35,216 nucleotides of DNA from a virus. The DNA lies in the IMG/VR virus record IMGVR_UViG_3300025853_000300, positions 1 through 35,216 of that record. The stretch is one strand, 5' to 3'. The translations under genes and the position numbers were made by a program. The notes beneath the pieces are model-generated. The model made no database searches, had not been told where the DNA came from, and saw only the letters and a program-made list of their open reading frames with translations. Shown one piece after another: positions 12,929 through 22,207 of this stretch (the first letter of the stretch is position 1; the number at the start of each line of letters is the position of its first letter).

Positions 12929-14881
12929 TCAACGCCCCTGCATTTCGTTGTTCAGAATTCGGCCCTCAATGCCCTGTTCAGAAAGCTTCCTTAGAAACGG
13001 TCCAAGATTTCCTGAATCCACCAACATGTCGACCGGCCCCTTGACCGGATCTACGTAGCCAATAAGGAATTGGCCGGCCGGTATAGACTTGTTGACTGGT
13101 TGATAGTCGGCAGGCAGTGCTTGCATCTGCTGCACTTGCTGCTGTGATGTTTGCGGGACTGCGGGGGATGCCGATTCAGGAAATTTGCTTTTGATTTGCT
13201 GCAACACATTTTTGGCAGCAGCCGCCGCCTCAGGGTCTGCGCTTTCAACTAGCGATGAGATGTAGTCAATCACATCGCCACCAGCCCCGCGAATCATTTT
13301 CCCTGGCGTCTCAAGAAGAGTCGCACCGCCAGCAGCCAAGCCTTCCTCGGATACATCCAGCGATGGCTGGACGGTTGCCTTCGGCTTATTCGCCAGAATA
13401 TCGAGAACAAGCTGCTGCGATCCTTCACCAATAGTTTTATCTAAATTGTCTGCAAACTTTATCCAGTCAGCAGGCATACGCTTGTTGACATCTCGGTACA
13501 TGTTTACCTTGCCGGCAAACTTTTTAGAGATGTCCGCAATCGTATCATAAGCTCTTTGACTAAAATCTTGGTCCGTTGACATTGGATCAAGAACGTAAGA
13601 AATGATTGAACGACGCTCTGGGTCAGAAATTGCGCCAGTACCTTTGAACTCGGCAGTGGTAAGACGCTGCTTCATAATCATCGCATCTTGGAACCAAGAC
13701 TTTTGAGCAGGCGTCAACTCGCCCTCAAAACCAAGCTTGTTTAGCTCTTTCATGGTCCTGTCGACGTACAAAAGACTTGGGACAGCTTCGGCAAGCTTTG
13801 CGGCAATGATTTGTCGATTTTTTGCCGTAAACCCAACCTCGCTTCTTCTCTCAACCAAATTGGCAAGTTTCTCGATGGTGTCTTTATCGCTTGCCAGTTT
13901 CTCTAATGCAGTTTCGGTAAGAGGCTCAAGCTCCAATTCTTTTGCAAGCTGCTTTTGGACCTCGGCCCTTGCAGACATGGCAATGACTGAGTTGGGGTCG
14001 ATGGGGCTGCCATCCGCATCAACCATCGACGAAATTTTAGCATCAACAAGCTTGTCAAGTTTATCGTATGCTTCCGCTCTTAAATTATCGTCGGAACTGT
14101 TTATCGGCTCTTTTAGCGTCTGCGCATCAGCGCGAACAGCGCCCACCAAAGCATTTGCAATGTTTTTAATTTTCCCTGGGTTGACTTTTTGGCTGGAGAT
14201 TTCTTTTTTGGTCAGCAGATTCTTTTCCTTGGCTTTCATTAGCGCAATCTCTGCCTCATCCATCTTGGCCTGCCGCTCCGCAGCCGCCTGCTCTGCCTGG
14301 ACGCGCTGGGTTTCGCCTGCCGCTAACGCTTGGCGTTCACGTTCGGGAAGCAATTGGAGCACAGGGCTTTCATCAAGCACGTACCTTGCCGTTGCTTCAA
14401 CCGGCATTGCTTGAACCACACGTTCTTCAAATTGTTCTTTAGAAAGCTCTTTGCGCTCAGATGGCGCGTCCAGCGGCCTGGGGCCAGCCGCGATGCGCTC
14501 TTTAACGGCTTTGCTGGTCAAGGGTTGCAACTTGGCTACCTCCGCAGGTGCCTGCTCTGCCGCCATCTGCTTAACACGTTGCCGCACCCCCGCATCAAAC
14601 GGATCGGTGATGAACCTGCCGATGTTCTCAAGGATGTCATCGCTTTTTGGTTTCTGCTCGGGCAAGGGCTTCTCGCCGGCCAATATCTGTTGCGCCTGCA
14701 CGTCCTGGAGGCCACCCACAACCTGCGGGGCTGCGCCGATAAGGCCCTCGACCAGACCAAGGATTTGCTCGGTGGTGCGTTGCTCGCGCTGGCCCTTGGC
14801 CAACTCGCGTTGGCGCTGGGATTCGGCCAATCGTGCGGCTGCTTCCAATTCTCGCGCTCGTTTAGGATTGTAGATTGCCAT
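12929..14881 (-). CDS. Coiled-coil internal virion protein, probable
   Basis: A 650-residue, mostly helical, charged protein with no membrane span. The N-terminus has a long basic/Gln-rich helix (RARELEAAARLAESQRQREL), the middle alternates Leu-rich helices (EKLASDKDTIEKLANLVERR), and the last 60 residues are less helical and include PADYQPVNKSIPAGQ and DPVKGPVDMLVD. It is one base apart from the next gene, which it precedes in the transcript. By position and composition it is likely a second ejection or internal core protein. I do not recognise a catalytic motif, and sequence-specific family assignment is not possible by eye. Confidence 0.6.
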   Translation of the reverse strand: MAIYNPKRARELEAAARLAESQRQRELAKGQREQRTTEQILGLVEGLIGAAPQVVGGLQDVQAQQILAGEKPLPEQKPKSDDILENIGRFITDPFDAGVRQRVKQMAAEQAPAEVAKLQPLTSKAVKERIAAGPRPLDAPSERKELSKEQFEERVVQAMPVEATARYVLDESPVLQLLPERERQALAAGETQRVQAEQAAAERQAKMDEAEIALMKAKEKNLLTKKEISSQKVNPGKIKNIANALVGAVRADAQTLKEPINSSDDNLRAEAYDKLDKLVDAKISSMVDADGSPIDPNSVIAMSARAEVQKQLAKELELEPLTETALEKLASDKDTIEKLANLVERRSEVGFTAKNRQIIAAKLAEAVPSLLYVDRTMKELNKLGFEGELTPAQKSWFQDAMIMKQRLTTAEFKGTGAISDPERRSIISYVLDPMSTDQDFSQRAYDTIADISKKFAGKVNMYRDVNKRMPADWIKFADNLDKTIGEGSQQLVLDILANKPKATVQPSLDVSEEGLAAGGATLLETPGKMIRGAGGDVIDYISSLVESADPEAAAAAKNVLQQIKSKFPESASPAVPQTSQQQVQQMQALPADYQPVNKSIPAGQFLIGYVDPVKGPVDMLVDSGNLGPFLRKLSEQGIEGRILNNEMQGR

Positions 14882-14898
14882 TATGCTTTACCCTTAAA

Positions 14899-15831
14899 TT
14901 AAACTGCGTAATATCTACCCTGGCTGTCAACCAAAAGCTGCCTGCCGTTTTCATCGTAAAGTGGTCCCCCAGACTCGTCTTTGGCCCAACGGGCATCGCT
15001 CGGAGTCTCTGATACATCGTTTACAATAATTGGGTTTTCCTGGGAGCCTCGCTGCTGTGTTTCATCCGTTTGAACAAGGTTGGCGTCCAAGGCAGATTCA
15101 CGGGGAGGGGACGTGGGCGCAACTTGGCCTGGAGCGCTAGTATCGCCTTCTGCTGCTTCCGGCGGCGGGACTTCCTCAGGAGGGGCACCGTAGTTGCCAT
15201 CCCCGTCAAGGTCTACGCCAAACTCTTCTTCAAACGTCCAGATGCTTGCCTGCCGGCGAAGCTCGTCAAAGGTTTCCTGCTGCTGGCGTCGTGCAAGGTC
15301 GGCCATGGCAATGTCGCCGGCTCGGGCCTCTTGGCGGCCAATGTCTGCCGTGAGTTCTGCCGTTGCGCCTGACAGGCCCATGCCGCCTAGCCCTGCACGG
15401 GCTTGGGCTTGTTGCATGGCCTCAGCCCTGCGTGCCTCTAGCTCGTCAGCGAACGCCTGACGCTCTCGCTCTTGGCGGGTGTCGATGTCGCCAAGGTCTT
15501 CAAACAAGCCTTGTGGCTCGTCTGGCTCTTTGGCGGGTGCACCATCGCCTTGGTCCGGCTCGGTGCTAGGCTCAGGGAACAGTTCCTCCACATACGTATC
15601 GCCTGCCTTGGCTGCATCGGACACATCCTGCGCGGATTGCTTGATTTCACCACTTACCGCTGCTGGTTCAAGCCCTTCAGCCGCCTCGCCAAACACACTG
15701 GTATCCTTTGCTGCGCCATAGATATCGGTATCGTCTTCTTGGCCAGCCTGCCGCTCGGTAGGTCGCTGGGCTGCCTGCCGCAGTTCGTTTTCGTCTTCTT
15801 TTTGTTTTGGCGGTTTACGCTTAATGGCCAT
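14899..15831 (-). CDS. Acidic Gln/Ala-rich virion-associated protein, unknown
   Basis: This 310-residue protein begins with a basic patch (AIKRKPPKQK), continues with a long acidic, disorder-like region, then a helix ending in AQARAGLGGMGLSGATAEL. That Gly-rich turn recurs in phage internal proteins as I remember them. A calcium-loop-like DLDGDGNYG lies near residue 210. The C-terminus (DESGGPLYDENGRQLLVDSQ) looks like a small beta unit. The start ATG at 15831 has AGGAGG upstream. It is a candidate small ejection protein in the same block as the two larger coiled-coil proteins. Confidence 0.6.
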   Translation of the reverse strand: MAIKRKPPKQKEDENELRQAAQRPTERQAGQEDDTDIYGAAKDTSVFGEAAEGLEPAAVSGEIKQSAQDVSDAAKAGDTYVEELFPEPSTEPDQGDGAPAKEPDEPQGLFEDLGDIDTRQERERQAFADELEARRAEAMQQAQARAGLGGMGLSGATAELTADIGRQEARAGDIAMADLARRQQQETFDELRRQASIWTFEEEFGVDLDGDGNYGAPPEEVPPPEAAEGDTSAPGQVAPTSPPRESALDANLVQTDETQQRGSQENPIIVNDVSETPSDARWAKDESGGPLYDENGRQLLVDSQGRYYAV

Positions 15832-15839
15832 GGCCCCTC

Positions 15840-16865
15840 CTATTTAATCCAAAGAGTGATAAATGCTTTTCCAACCGTCCCACTACCCGAAACAGTGCGA
15901 AGCTGAATGAATCGGTCTTTGCTTGTATCCGATGCGGCATCAGAAGACGCATCCTCAAGCGACACATTCCAACCTGACGCTGCCACGTAACCGGTAACTG
16001 CTGGTGAAGTCAAAGATAGCGTGACGCTGTCCAGCACCGAACCACCGTTGCTCACCAACTCCAAAATGTAATCCTGCGATGGTGGCGACCCGTTCATGTG
16101 CAAATACAGGTTCGCACCATAAACACTGGCCTTGCCTCGGGTCGTTCCGATTTGTGGCACTGGAAACTTTCGAGTAGATGCAACGGTTGAGTTGATAGAC
16201 TGATTGTGCATCACAAAGCAGACAGGCTCGTAATTAAGCTCAACAAGATTGCCAACCTGTGTGCCATACGTAGAATCATTCAAGTTTTGCGCAGCCAGCG
16301 TCCCGTTAAGTGCCTCTGTTGCCAGCGAAGGGGTAAACTTAGGCTCTGCCCCAAAAGCAAATCGGTCAGACAAAACGTGGAAATGCACGTCGAGGCGGGT
16401 AACCGTAAATGCTGCCGATGAATCCAGCAGAATGTCGTATCGCTCCCCGCTTTCCAGCTTAAACCTAGCTGGGTTCAAATCCCTAACTTCTTCATTGACT
16501 GCTGCGCTTGCATCCACATTCAGCCAAGGGTCAGTACACCCCGCTGGCGTCGTACCTGTGGAGTTCTTTACGATGGTAATTTTTATTTCTGCATTGATTG
16601 CGGAAAAGACGCCATTCAAGAACGCTCGGGTTACGTACAGGTCGGCAGGAGCAGTAAAGCTAAACGTGCGAACCTGGGAAGCTGTTGATTCGGTGTAGCC
16701 AGTGGAACAGTCCTCTACAAACGAAAGTGGAAACACGCTCTCGATGTAGCGTCGTCCAGCAGCGTCGGCCAATGCTTCCTGTTTGTATCTCCACACACGG
16801 TTCAAGTCTTCAGGGTCTAGCACCTGACCGTCGTAGAATGTATATGGCTGGCTTACAACTTTCAT
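15840..16865 (-). CDS. Beta-rich tail or fibre-associated protein
   Basis: The 341-residue product starts MKVVSQPYTFYDGQVLDPEDLNR at the ATG at 16865, directly after the TAA of the upstream gene, rather than ten residues earlier. The N-terminal block with YDGQVLDPEDLN is like baseplate or tail-fibre attachment segments that begin with a short anchor. The rest is predicted beta-sandwich, rich in Ser/Thr/Asn, with no catalytic motif I recognise. It lies between tail proteins and internal proteins in the late operon, so a tail appendage or accessory role is likely but not certain. Confidence 0.6.
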   Translation of the reverse strand: MKVVSQPYTFYDGQVLDPEDLNRVWRYKQEALADAAGRRYIESVFPLSFVEDCSTGYTESTASQVRTFSFTAPADLYVTRAFLNGVFSAINAEIKITIVKNSTGTTPAGCTDPWLNVDASAAVNEEVRDLNPARFKLESGERYDILLDSSAAFTVTRLDVHFHVLSDRFAFGAEPKFTPSLATEALNGTLAAQNLNDSTYGTQVGNLVELNYEPVCFVMHNQSINSTVASTRKFPVPQIGTTRGKASVYGANLYLHMNGSPPSQDYILELVSNGGSVLDSVTLSLTSPAVTGYVAASGWNVSLEDASSDAASDTSKDRFIQLRTVSGSGTVGKAFITLWIK

Positions 16866-16866
16866 C

Positions 16867-17343
16867 TTATCGCCCGTAAAACTGACGTAGGACAAGCCCT
16901 ACGGTCAAAAGAGTGTTGCCACCTGCAACTTTGTCAGTGCTAACCGTCACGGTAACCGTTGAACCCTGCGGTAAAACCCGAAACCCCCTATCTCTATATT
17001 TGGTTGTCGCATTGTTAAACCAAGTCCTTGAAAAGTTGCTGGTCGTCAAAAACGTATCTGAAATTTCGATAGGCCAATTGCTTAGAGCGCCGTCACCCGT
17101 AATGTTTACCGTCATGGTGCCTGACGATGCGTAATTATAGCCATAGGCATAAACGCTTTCGACAAAACACGATCTCGGAACAACGAATCTTCGCTGGCGC
17201 AAGCTTTCCGCCGTGGTGTCAAAAAAGTCCTTAAACTGAAAAGACAACTGATGGCTACGGGTCACAAGCTCTTTGTCTGCAATGACGCTCGCCAAATCGT
17301 TGGTCACAAAGGCATTGAGGTCTGTCGCTGTAATAACTGTCAT
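16867..17343 (-). CDS. Small beta-rich tail protein, unknown
   Basis: A 158-residue protein with mixed sequence: an N-terminal helical part (LNAFVTNDLASVIADKELV) followed by beta strands with TVTVTVSTDKVAGG near the end. No motif is recognisable. Its start overlaps the stop of the tail nozzle candidate gene (ATGA), and its own stop is followed after one base by the next start, so it is tightly coupled within the tail block. A small structural or fibre-adaptor role is inferred from position. Confidence 0.6.
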   Translation of the reverse strand: MTVITATDLNAFVTNDLASVIADKELVTRSHQLSFQFKDFFDTTAESLRQRRFVVPRSCFVESVYAYGYNYASSGTMTVNITGDGALSNWPIEISDTFLTTSNFSRTWFNNATTKYRDRGFRVLPQGSTVTVTVSTDKVAGGNTLLTVGLVLRQFYGR

Positions 17344-18770
17344 CGCTTGTCACCTCTGCGCTTGCCTTGACCCTTGGTGCGAACGTCCACCCCAGCTTCA
17401 ACGCGCCTCGTAGGCCCCGTGACGGCAATCTCCAAGGGGATGTTGGTCATTCGCTCTGAGAAGCTTAGACGTGTGTTGCGGAATCGCCTGCCATTTATGG
17501 TTGTACCCCATTCGGTTGTTCCAATAACTGTGTCTGAGGATTTTGTGGGGCAGGTTTCAGTTTTACCCGTGTGGCCAACCATTGCAGACACAACTTGACC
17601 TGCGTTGTCGCTGCTGACTACAGCGTGACGAACCAAAGACTCTAAGCCTTCCGGTACGTCAACGTCTATCGCTGCCACGCCGTAGGTGTTTGCGTCCCCA
17701 AGATGAGTGGCATCTGCGTTGCCTTGGTACAGGTAAACATAATTTTCGTCCACCAAAAGAGTGTCGTTCTCACTGCTGCGAAGGCAACCAACGATGTTAA
17801 AATTCCAACTTACCAGCAACGGCCAGACGTATGACCTGTAGCCTTCTCGCAGATTGAAGTCTAAAAAGAATCTTTCGCTGCCTCGAAAGCCAACGATAAA
17901 ACCCTCTGCCGTCGCGTATATCTGCCCAGACAGCCTGTAATCATCTATTTCCACCGCCCTGCTGTAGGTGCGTGGCCCCTTGTATGGCGCGATGTCGATA
18001 ACTTGGTTTTTGCCTCCAAGGATAGCGATGCCACTACGTTGCAGCACCGCCACCACTCCGTTGCTGGCTGCGGCGTTGCGTGGCTTGGTCACTTGTAACC
18101 CTGGGATGCCACCGACAAAGCCTTCCACCCGCTGGCCTTTACCGATGGCATCCTGCGCCATGAAGAACACACCGGCAGACGTAAACATGTACAGTGCGCC
18201 ATCGTCGCCTTGAAACATGTCGTAGACGGTCCCAGGTAACGGCAAAGCGTTCTGAGAGACGTAGGTGCGTGGATCGATGCCAGGGTCGTTGAAGTAAACC
18301 ACGTTGCCTTGCGCGATAGGCATGCGGTCGCCAAACGAGCAGATATGCCCTGGCATAATCTCTAAGGCTGTAGTGTCAGGGTTTTCGCTTTCAGTCTTGA
18401 CAGCCGGAATTATGCCGCCACCCACAAGCCCGTATAGCGGCGTCGAAAACGACGGGCTGTTGATCATAATCTGATTGTTGGCCACCGCATGCGTGATTAC
18501 GGGGTTTCTGTCTAGCGCCCCAAGGTCATGCGTAAACATCTCCACAAAGTCTTCAGTGTAGACGCGCAGTGTAACCACGCTTGTAGTCGCATCTTGCTCG
18601 AACAGGTAATGCCAAACCTCTGTGGTAAATGGCGACTCGACGCTGAACCCTGCAACGTATTTAGCTGGATAGGTCGCCGCCTTTGCGACCAACAATCCCT
18701 TGCGAACTTCAAGGCCACCCTTGCGCTTGACGATGTTATGCAGTTCTGCATTGGAGATATCGATGCGCAT
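17340..18770 (-). CDS. Tail nozzle / DNA-stabilisation protein candidate (P22 gp10-like)
   Basis: The 476-residue length is close to P22 gp10 (about 472), which forms a propeller-like ring below the portal. The sequence is rich in repeated beta segments (for example GDDGALYMFTSAGVFFM, EGFIVGFRGSERFFLDF, YVYLYQGNADATHLGDANTYGV), consistent with a multi-bladed beta-propeller like tail tubular proteins. It lies between the probable beta-helix protein and a short tail protein. The C-terminus is basic (RTKGQGKRRGDKR). The gp10 link is by size, context and fold impression only; a profile search is needed. Confidence 0.55.
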   Translation of the reverse strand: MRIDISNAELHNIVKRKGGLEVRKGLLVAKAATYPAKYVAGFSVESPFTTEVWHYLFEQDATTSVVTLRVYTEDFVEMFTHDLGALDRNPVITHAVANNQIMINSPSFSTPLYGLVGGGIIPAVKTESENPDTTALEIMPGHICSFGDRMPIAQGNVVYFNDPGIDPRTYVSQNALPLPGTVYDMFQGDDGALYMFTSAGVFFMAQDAIGKGQRVEGFVGGIPGLQVTKPRNAAASNGVVAVLQRSGIAILGGKNQVIDIAPYKGPRTYSRAVEIDDYRLSGQIYATAEGFIVGFRGSERFFLDFNLREGYRSYVWPLLVSWNFNIVGCLRSSENDTLLVDENYVYLYQGNADATHLGDANTYGVAAIDVDVPEGLESLVRHAVVSSDNAGQVVSAMVGHTGKTETCPTKSSDTVIGTTEWGTTINGRRFRNTRLSFSERMTNIPLEIAVTGPTRRVEAGVDVRTKGQGKRRGDKR

Positions 18771-19795
18771 CAGGTGTTCTCGCTTCTGGCCATTTCAACC
18801 CAAGTGGGGTAGCTGGCCCCTAGCACCTGTTGAAACAACATCGTAATAGAGAAATGAGTGTTAGGCTGGTGGCCATGATGGTTTTTGTTAACTTGAATGT
18901 ATGAGCCGCCCGAAACAGGAGATGTTACATCGTCAAGTCTAAGGCTGTTCGTTCCCGTCAAGGCGTAAAAGTACAAAGTTAGAATGTGGCCATTTATCGG
19001 ATGTCTTGGCGGCGCTATCTGCAAGGTCCCAGAAGTATTGTTCAGCACTATGAAAAACATGCTTCTGTTGTCGACGTATCCAGTTGTGCCGACTTGCAGC
19101 AATGGGTCGGCTCCCTGCAACACTTCAAAAGCCGGCTCCAGTACAGCGGCACCGTCAACGCGCAAAGAATGCTTATTGGCACCGTCTCCGCATAGAACAC
19201 CATCAGGAGTTCGAGACAGCACAACGTCAGACTGATTGTACTGCACCAGGGATTCGCCTACAGACTCAATACCAGTAAAACTAGCGGAGCCAACAATGAA
19301 ACTATGCGCAGCAGGATAATCGTCGAAATCAATTCTTGTCGACGTGACAACAATGTCCGTCTGGAACATTGTTAGTGGAACGCCAAGCTCAAGAGAGCAT
19401 TCTTCAAAAATAAAGTCGTCAACAGCAGTCAAACTGCTGCCGTTAAATAGCAACGCAACATTTGTCGTTGAAAACGTAACGCCAACAAAATCTATGTCGC
19501 TAATGCTGCCATCCGGCAAGCCGAACAAATAGCTGCCGGTAAATGTTCCGCCTTCTGCGATGGCAAACCTACCCGAACCCTCAATGCTTACGTTGTACTG
19601 ATACGCCCCCAACTCAATGGGCCGGCTCAAGTAGATGTCGGCAGCCAAACGGATGGTGGATGGCCGCTCGCCCTCAAACGTAGGGTCTACCGCCTGCCAC
19701 AGCACCCTGCGCAAGTCATCCTCGCTGTACACAAGCCGGTCAGCGCCTTGCTGGCGCGACGATATGGCAGGGTAGGCGCGAAAATACCGACGCAT
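18770..19795 (-). CDS. Beta-helix-like tail or head decoration protein
   Basis: The 341-residue product starts at the ATG at 19795 coupled to the TAA of the adaptor gene; a TTG two codons earlier is not needed. The first third (RLAADIYLSRPIELG, NVSIEGSGRFAIAEGGTFTG, GLPDGSISDIDFVGVTF) has the short repeated strands of a right-handed parallel beta-helix, as in tailspikes and fibre shafts. The C-terminus resembles a fibre tip or stabilising domain. No hydrolase site is recognisable. It could be a spike that binds or cleaves surface glycan, or a decoration protein; the family is not identified. Confidence 0.6.
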   Translation of the reverse strand: MRRYFRAYPAISSRQQGADRLVYSEDDLRRVLWQAVDPTFEGERPSTIRLAADIYLSRPIELGAYQYNVSIEGSGRFAIAEGGTFTGSYLFGLPDGSISDIDFVGVTFSTTNVALLFNGSSLTAVDDFIFEECSLELGVPLTMFQTDIVVTSTRIDFDDYPAAHSFIVGSASFTGIESVGESLVQYNQSDVVLSRTPDGVLCGDGANKHSLRVDGAAVLEPAFEVLQGADPLLQVGTTGYVDNRSMFFIVLNNTSGTLQIAPPRHPINGHILTLYFYALTGTNSLRLDDVTSPVSGGSYIQVNKNHHGHQPNTHFSITMLFQQVLGASYPTWVEMARSENT

Positions 19796-20433
19796 TACCA
19801 AACCAATTGTAGCGTGTACGGTGAGGTGATTAGGTAGCGCAATCGGCTCTTGGTCCGGCTGGACCGCCCAATGAGCGGCATAGCGTAAACGCTCGGGATG
19901 TTAATCTGGCCCAAGGCGATGCGCTCCATGTCGGCTGCACGACGCTCCAAGGCTCCGTTGACCTCGTTCTCTGTGATCTTAACGCTTTGGGCCGCCTTGA
20001 GCACCATAAGCTCGTTAAGGGCCTTTGAGGGCGTGTTGGCATCGCCCCAGACGTAATCTGTCACATCGTCGGTGACGGCCGTTGCCTGCGGGATGTACGT
20101 TACATACAGGTCAACCGTAGACGTTGGGTAGTTGGTCATCCCGTCACTGGCTCGCGCCGGCAGGATGGCTAGGCGTCCATTTACGCCGTTCTTCTCGCTG
20201 ATGTTGATGAGCCGCAGCACGCCGCCAGACAGGCTGCTCAGGTCGGCGGTGCCGTTGGTGGCGGTCAAGGCAGCCTCGCGGGATGCAAGGTTGCCACCCG
20301 CCTCCACAACCATGTGCCAGACTTCTTCCTGCGCAAGGTCTAGGGCATCGTTGATTTGAGCATCGGTAGCCAATACACCGTCTTCATCGTCGATGCGTAG
20401 CCGTACTCTGCCCCTAGCTTCTGCGCGGTTCAT
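19795..20433 (-). CDS. Head-tail connector / adaptor protein, probable
   Basis: The 212-residue protein has the helix pattern of gp4/gp6-like head-completion adaptors (RAEARGRVRLRIDDEDGV, DAQINDALDLAQEEVWHMVV), with a later helix carrying ALNELMVLKAAQSVKI. It lies directly between the capsid block and the tail proteins, where adaptors are normally found. The start overlaps the preceding stop (ATGA). I do not see a specific catalytic motif, so the call rests on size, helicity and order. Confidence 0.6.
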   Translation of the reverse strand: MNRAEARGRVRLRIDDEDGVLATDAQINDALDLAQEEVWHMVVEAGGNLASREAALTATNGTADLSSLSGGVLRLINISEKNGVNGRLAILPARASDGMTNYPTSTVDLYVTYIPQATAVTDDVTDYVWGDANTPSKALNELMVLKAAQSVKITENEVNGALERRAADMERIALGQINIPSVYAMPLIGRSSRTKSRLRYLITSPYTLQLVW

Positions 20434-20771
20434 TGTTCCACCAGATGATTCATGAGGGCTTTGAAGTCCTCGTCTTTGCGCTCAAGGCGCTCCTGCTCTC
20501 GAATGAGGTCTTCACGGATAGCTGCCTGCTCCCGCTCTAGGGCCTCCCGCTTGGCGTCCTCTTGGCGTTCCATGAGGCGCATAGCGTAGGTGTGCTCATG
20601 CGCACGCTTGCCGTAGATAGCGCCCCACGGATTGCCCGTTGGGCCGCTCTCGTAAATAACCGTACCGTCGATAGCCACGACGATACGGTTGATGTGACGC
20701 TTGACCTCAAGGTCGCCAATGGGGGTGTCTCGTAAAACGGGGTCCGCATTCACAGCATCGAGGTCAAGCAT
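20430..20771 (-). CDS. Small coiled-coil structural-region protein
   Basis: A 113-residue protein, with three tandem ATGs at 20777, 20774 and 20771. I choose 20771 because TAGGAG lies six bases before it. The N-terminal part (DLDAVNADPVLRDTPIGDLEVKRHIN) is mixed; the C-terminal half is a highly charged coiled coil (ERQEDAKREALEREQAA, EDLIREQERLERKDEDF). It lies between the major capsid and the adaptor, so a head-completion or connector accessory is plausible. No family is recognised. Confidence 0.6.
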   Translation of the reverse strand: MLDLDAVNADPVLRDTPIGDLEVKRHINRIVVAIDGTVIYESGPTGNPWGAIYGKRAHEHTYAMRLMERQEDAKREALEREQAAIREDLIREQERLERKDEDFKALMNHLVEQ

Positions 20772-20783
20772 CATCATCTCCTA

Positions 20784-22184
20784 TTAGAGGCCAGTAATGC
20801 CCAGGATGCTACCACAATCACGACGCTCGTGGGCAACCAATTCGCACTCGCCAGCGATCTGGATTTGGAAGCCATACTTGTCATCGAGAACACGGATGCC
20901 GTTGCCCTCTTCGTCAACCACGCCCATCTCGCGCCATTGGTATAGCTTGAGGGTGGTGTCGTTAAAGAAGAAAATGGACGATGCGGGGCAGTTGGGGTCA
21001 ACCGTGATGGGCAAACCACGCACAGTCATCTTGCCAGCGGCCCCGTACTTGTCCATGGATTTTTCGACATCTTTACGGCCAACACCGCCAACGGCACCAG
21101 TGGCAGGCACGCCAGCGGTTGATCCGTAAAGCATCGCACCGTGAAGACCAGCCGATGCAGCATGAGCCGCAGCAAGCTTGGGCGACATCACAACCTGATT
21201 TGGCCCCATGTCGCTGTAAAGCTCCATCTGAGCCAAGAACGAAAGCACCAACTCTTGGCTATAAGCAGCAGAGGCGGTCGCGCTCTGACCCTTGAAGTTG
21301 CTGCTGGATGCAGTGATGCCGTAGATGTCACCGGTGGCCCCAGAGCCGCAGATGTCATCCAGTGAGGTCAGCGCATTGCCATTGGCAGTTGCAGAGGCAC
21401 CAGCATGTGCAGCGGAGAAGTTGCTACTGGAGAAAGTGCCACGCAGGGCAAACTTGTCACCGCTTGCACCGCTTGCAACAGTCACAGCCGTTCCGCCGTT
21501 AGCGTTAGTGCTGTTGATGTACTGCTGGTTTCCGCTGCTGTCCTTAACGTCGTTAATAAATACAACTTCACCTGCGACGTTTGCGCTGTTGTTCAGCGCC
21601 GTTGGCGTAACAGATTGGCATCGAACAACATAAACGCGAGCAGCTCCAGAGCCGTTGTCAACGTCCACGAAGTCATACGCCTGACCAACACGAAACAGCG
21701 ATATGTCTTCAAACTGAACGGTTAAAGTGTCGTCAAGATCACCGTCATTGGTCCACTGAGGAGTGTTGTCAGCGTTTACAACGCCACCAAACAGCGCACG
21801 CCCAAGCTGGCGAGCGGTGTTGCGTGCGCCAGACTCAAGATGAGCGTCAAGGATGGTTGCTTTCTTGGCGTCGGGCATTTTGGCGTTGGCAACGCTGCGG
21901 CCCATGCGGATAACGCTAACGAGCGGCTTAGGCTCCGCTTTGCCCTCGAACGGGGTGTTGGCAACGCCCAAGGGGAGGTCGCCAAGGTCCTCGACGAACG
22001 TGGTGGAGGACATGCCATCGGGCAGACCGTACACCAGAACCTCGGAGGAATCGGGGTCAGCTTTTTTGATTACGTTGTCAGCAAGAACAGGCACGGCCAT
22101 GTTCACTGCGGTTGCGTATTTAGCGGGAGCGAATTCTTTGATGAGTCCGGACAGATTTCCGAACGTAACGTCTGCAATAGCCAT
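20784..22184 (-). CDS. Major capsid protein
   Basis: This 466-residue protein directly follows the scaffold gene in the transcript and has a strong ribosome site (AAGGAG, seven bases before ATG), as expected for the most abundant virion protein. The N-terminal helix and strand pattern (TFGNLSGLIKEFAPAKYATA) and the overall size fit HK97-fold capsids. A Ser/Asn/Gly/Ala-rich region at about 215-300 is probably a surface loop or insertion. The C-terminus has a conserved-looking VVDEEGNGIRVLDDKYGF. Alternative major virion proteins are less likely given gene order, but no capsid signature is conclusive by eye. Confidence 0.75.
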   Translation of the reverse strand: MAIADVTFGNLSGLIKEFAPAKYATAVNMAVPVLADNVIKKADPDSSEVLVYGLPDGMSSTTFVEDLGDLPLGVANTPFEGKAEPKPLVSVIRMGRSVANAKMPDAKKATILDAHLESGARNTARQLGRALFGGVVNADNTPQWTNDGDLDDTLTVQFEDISLFRVGQAYDFVDVDNGSGAARVYVVRCQSVTPTALNNSANVAGEVVFINDVKDSSGNQQYINSTNANGGTAVTVASGASGDKFALRGTFSSSNFSAAHAGASATANGNALTSLDDICGSGATGDIYGITASSSNFKGQSATASAAYSQELVLSFLAQMELYSDMGPNQVVMSPKLAAAHAASAGLHGAMLYGSTAGVPATGAVGGVGRKDVEKSMDKYGAAGKMTVRGLPITVDPNCPASSIFFFNDTTLKLYQWREMGVVDEEGNGIRVLDDKYGFQIQIAGECELVAHERRDCGSILGITGL

Positions 22185-22207
22185 TGTAGGCTCCTTTCAG
22201 GTTTAGT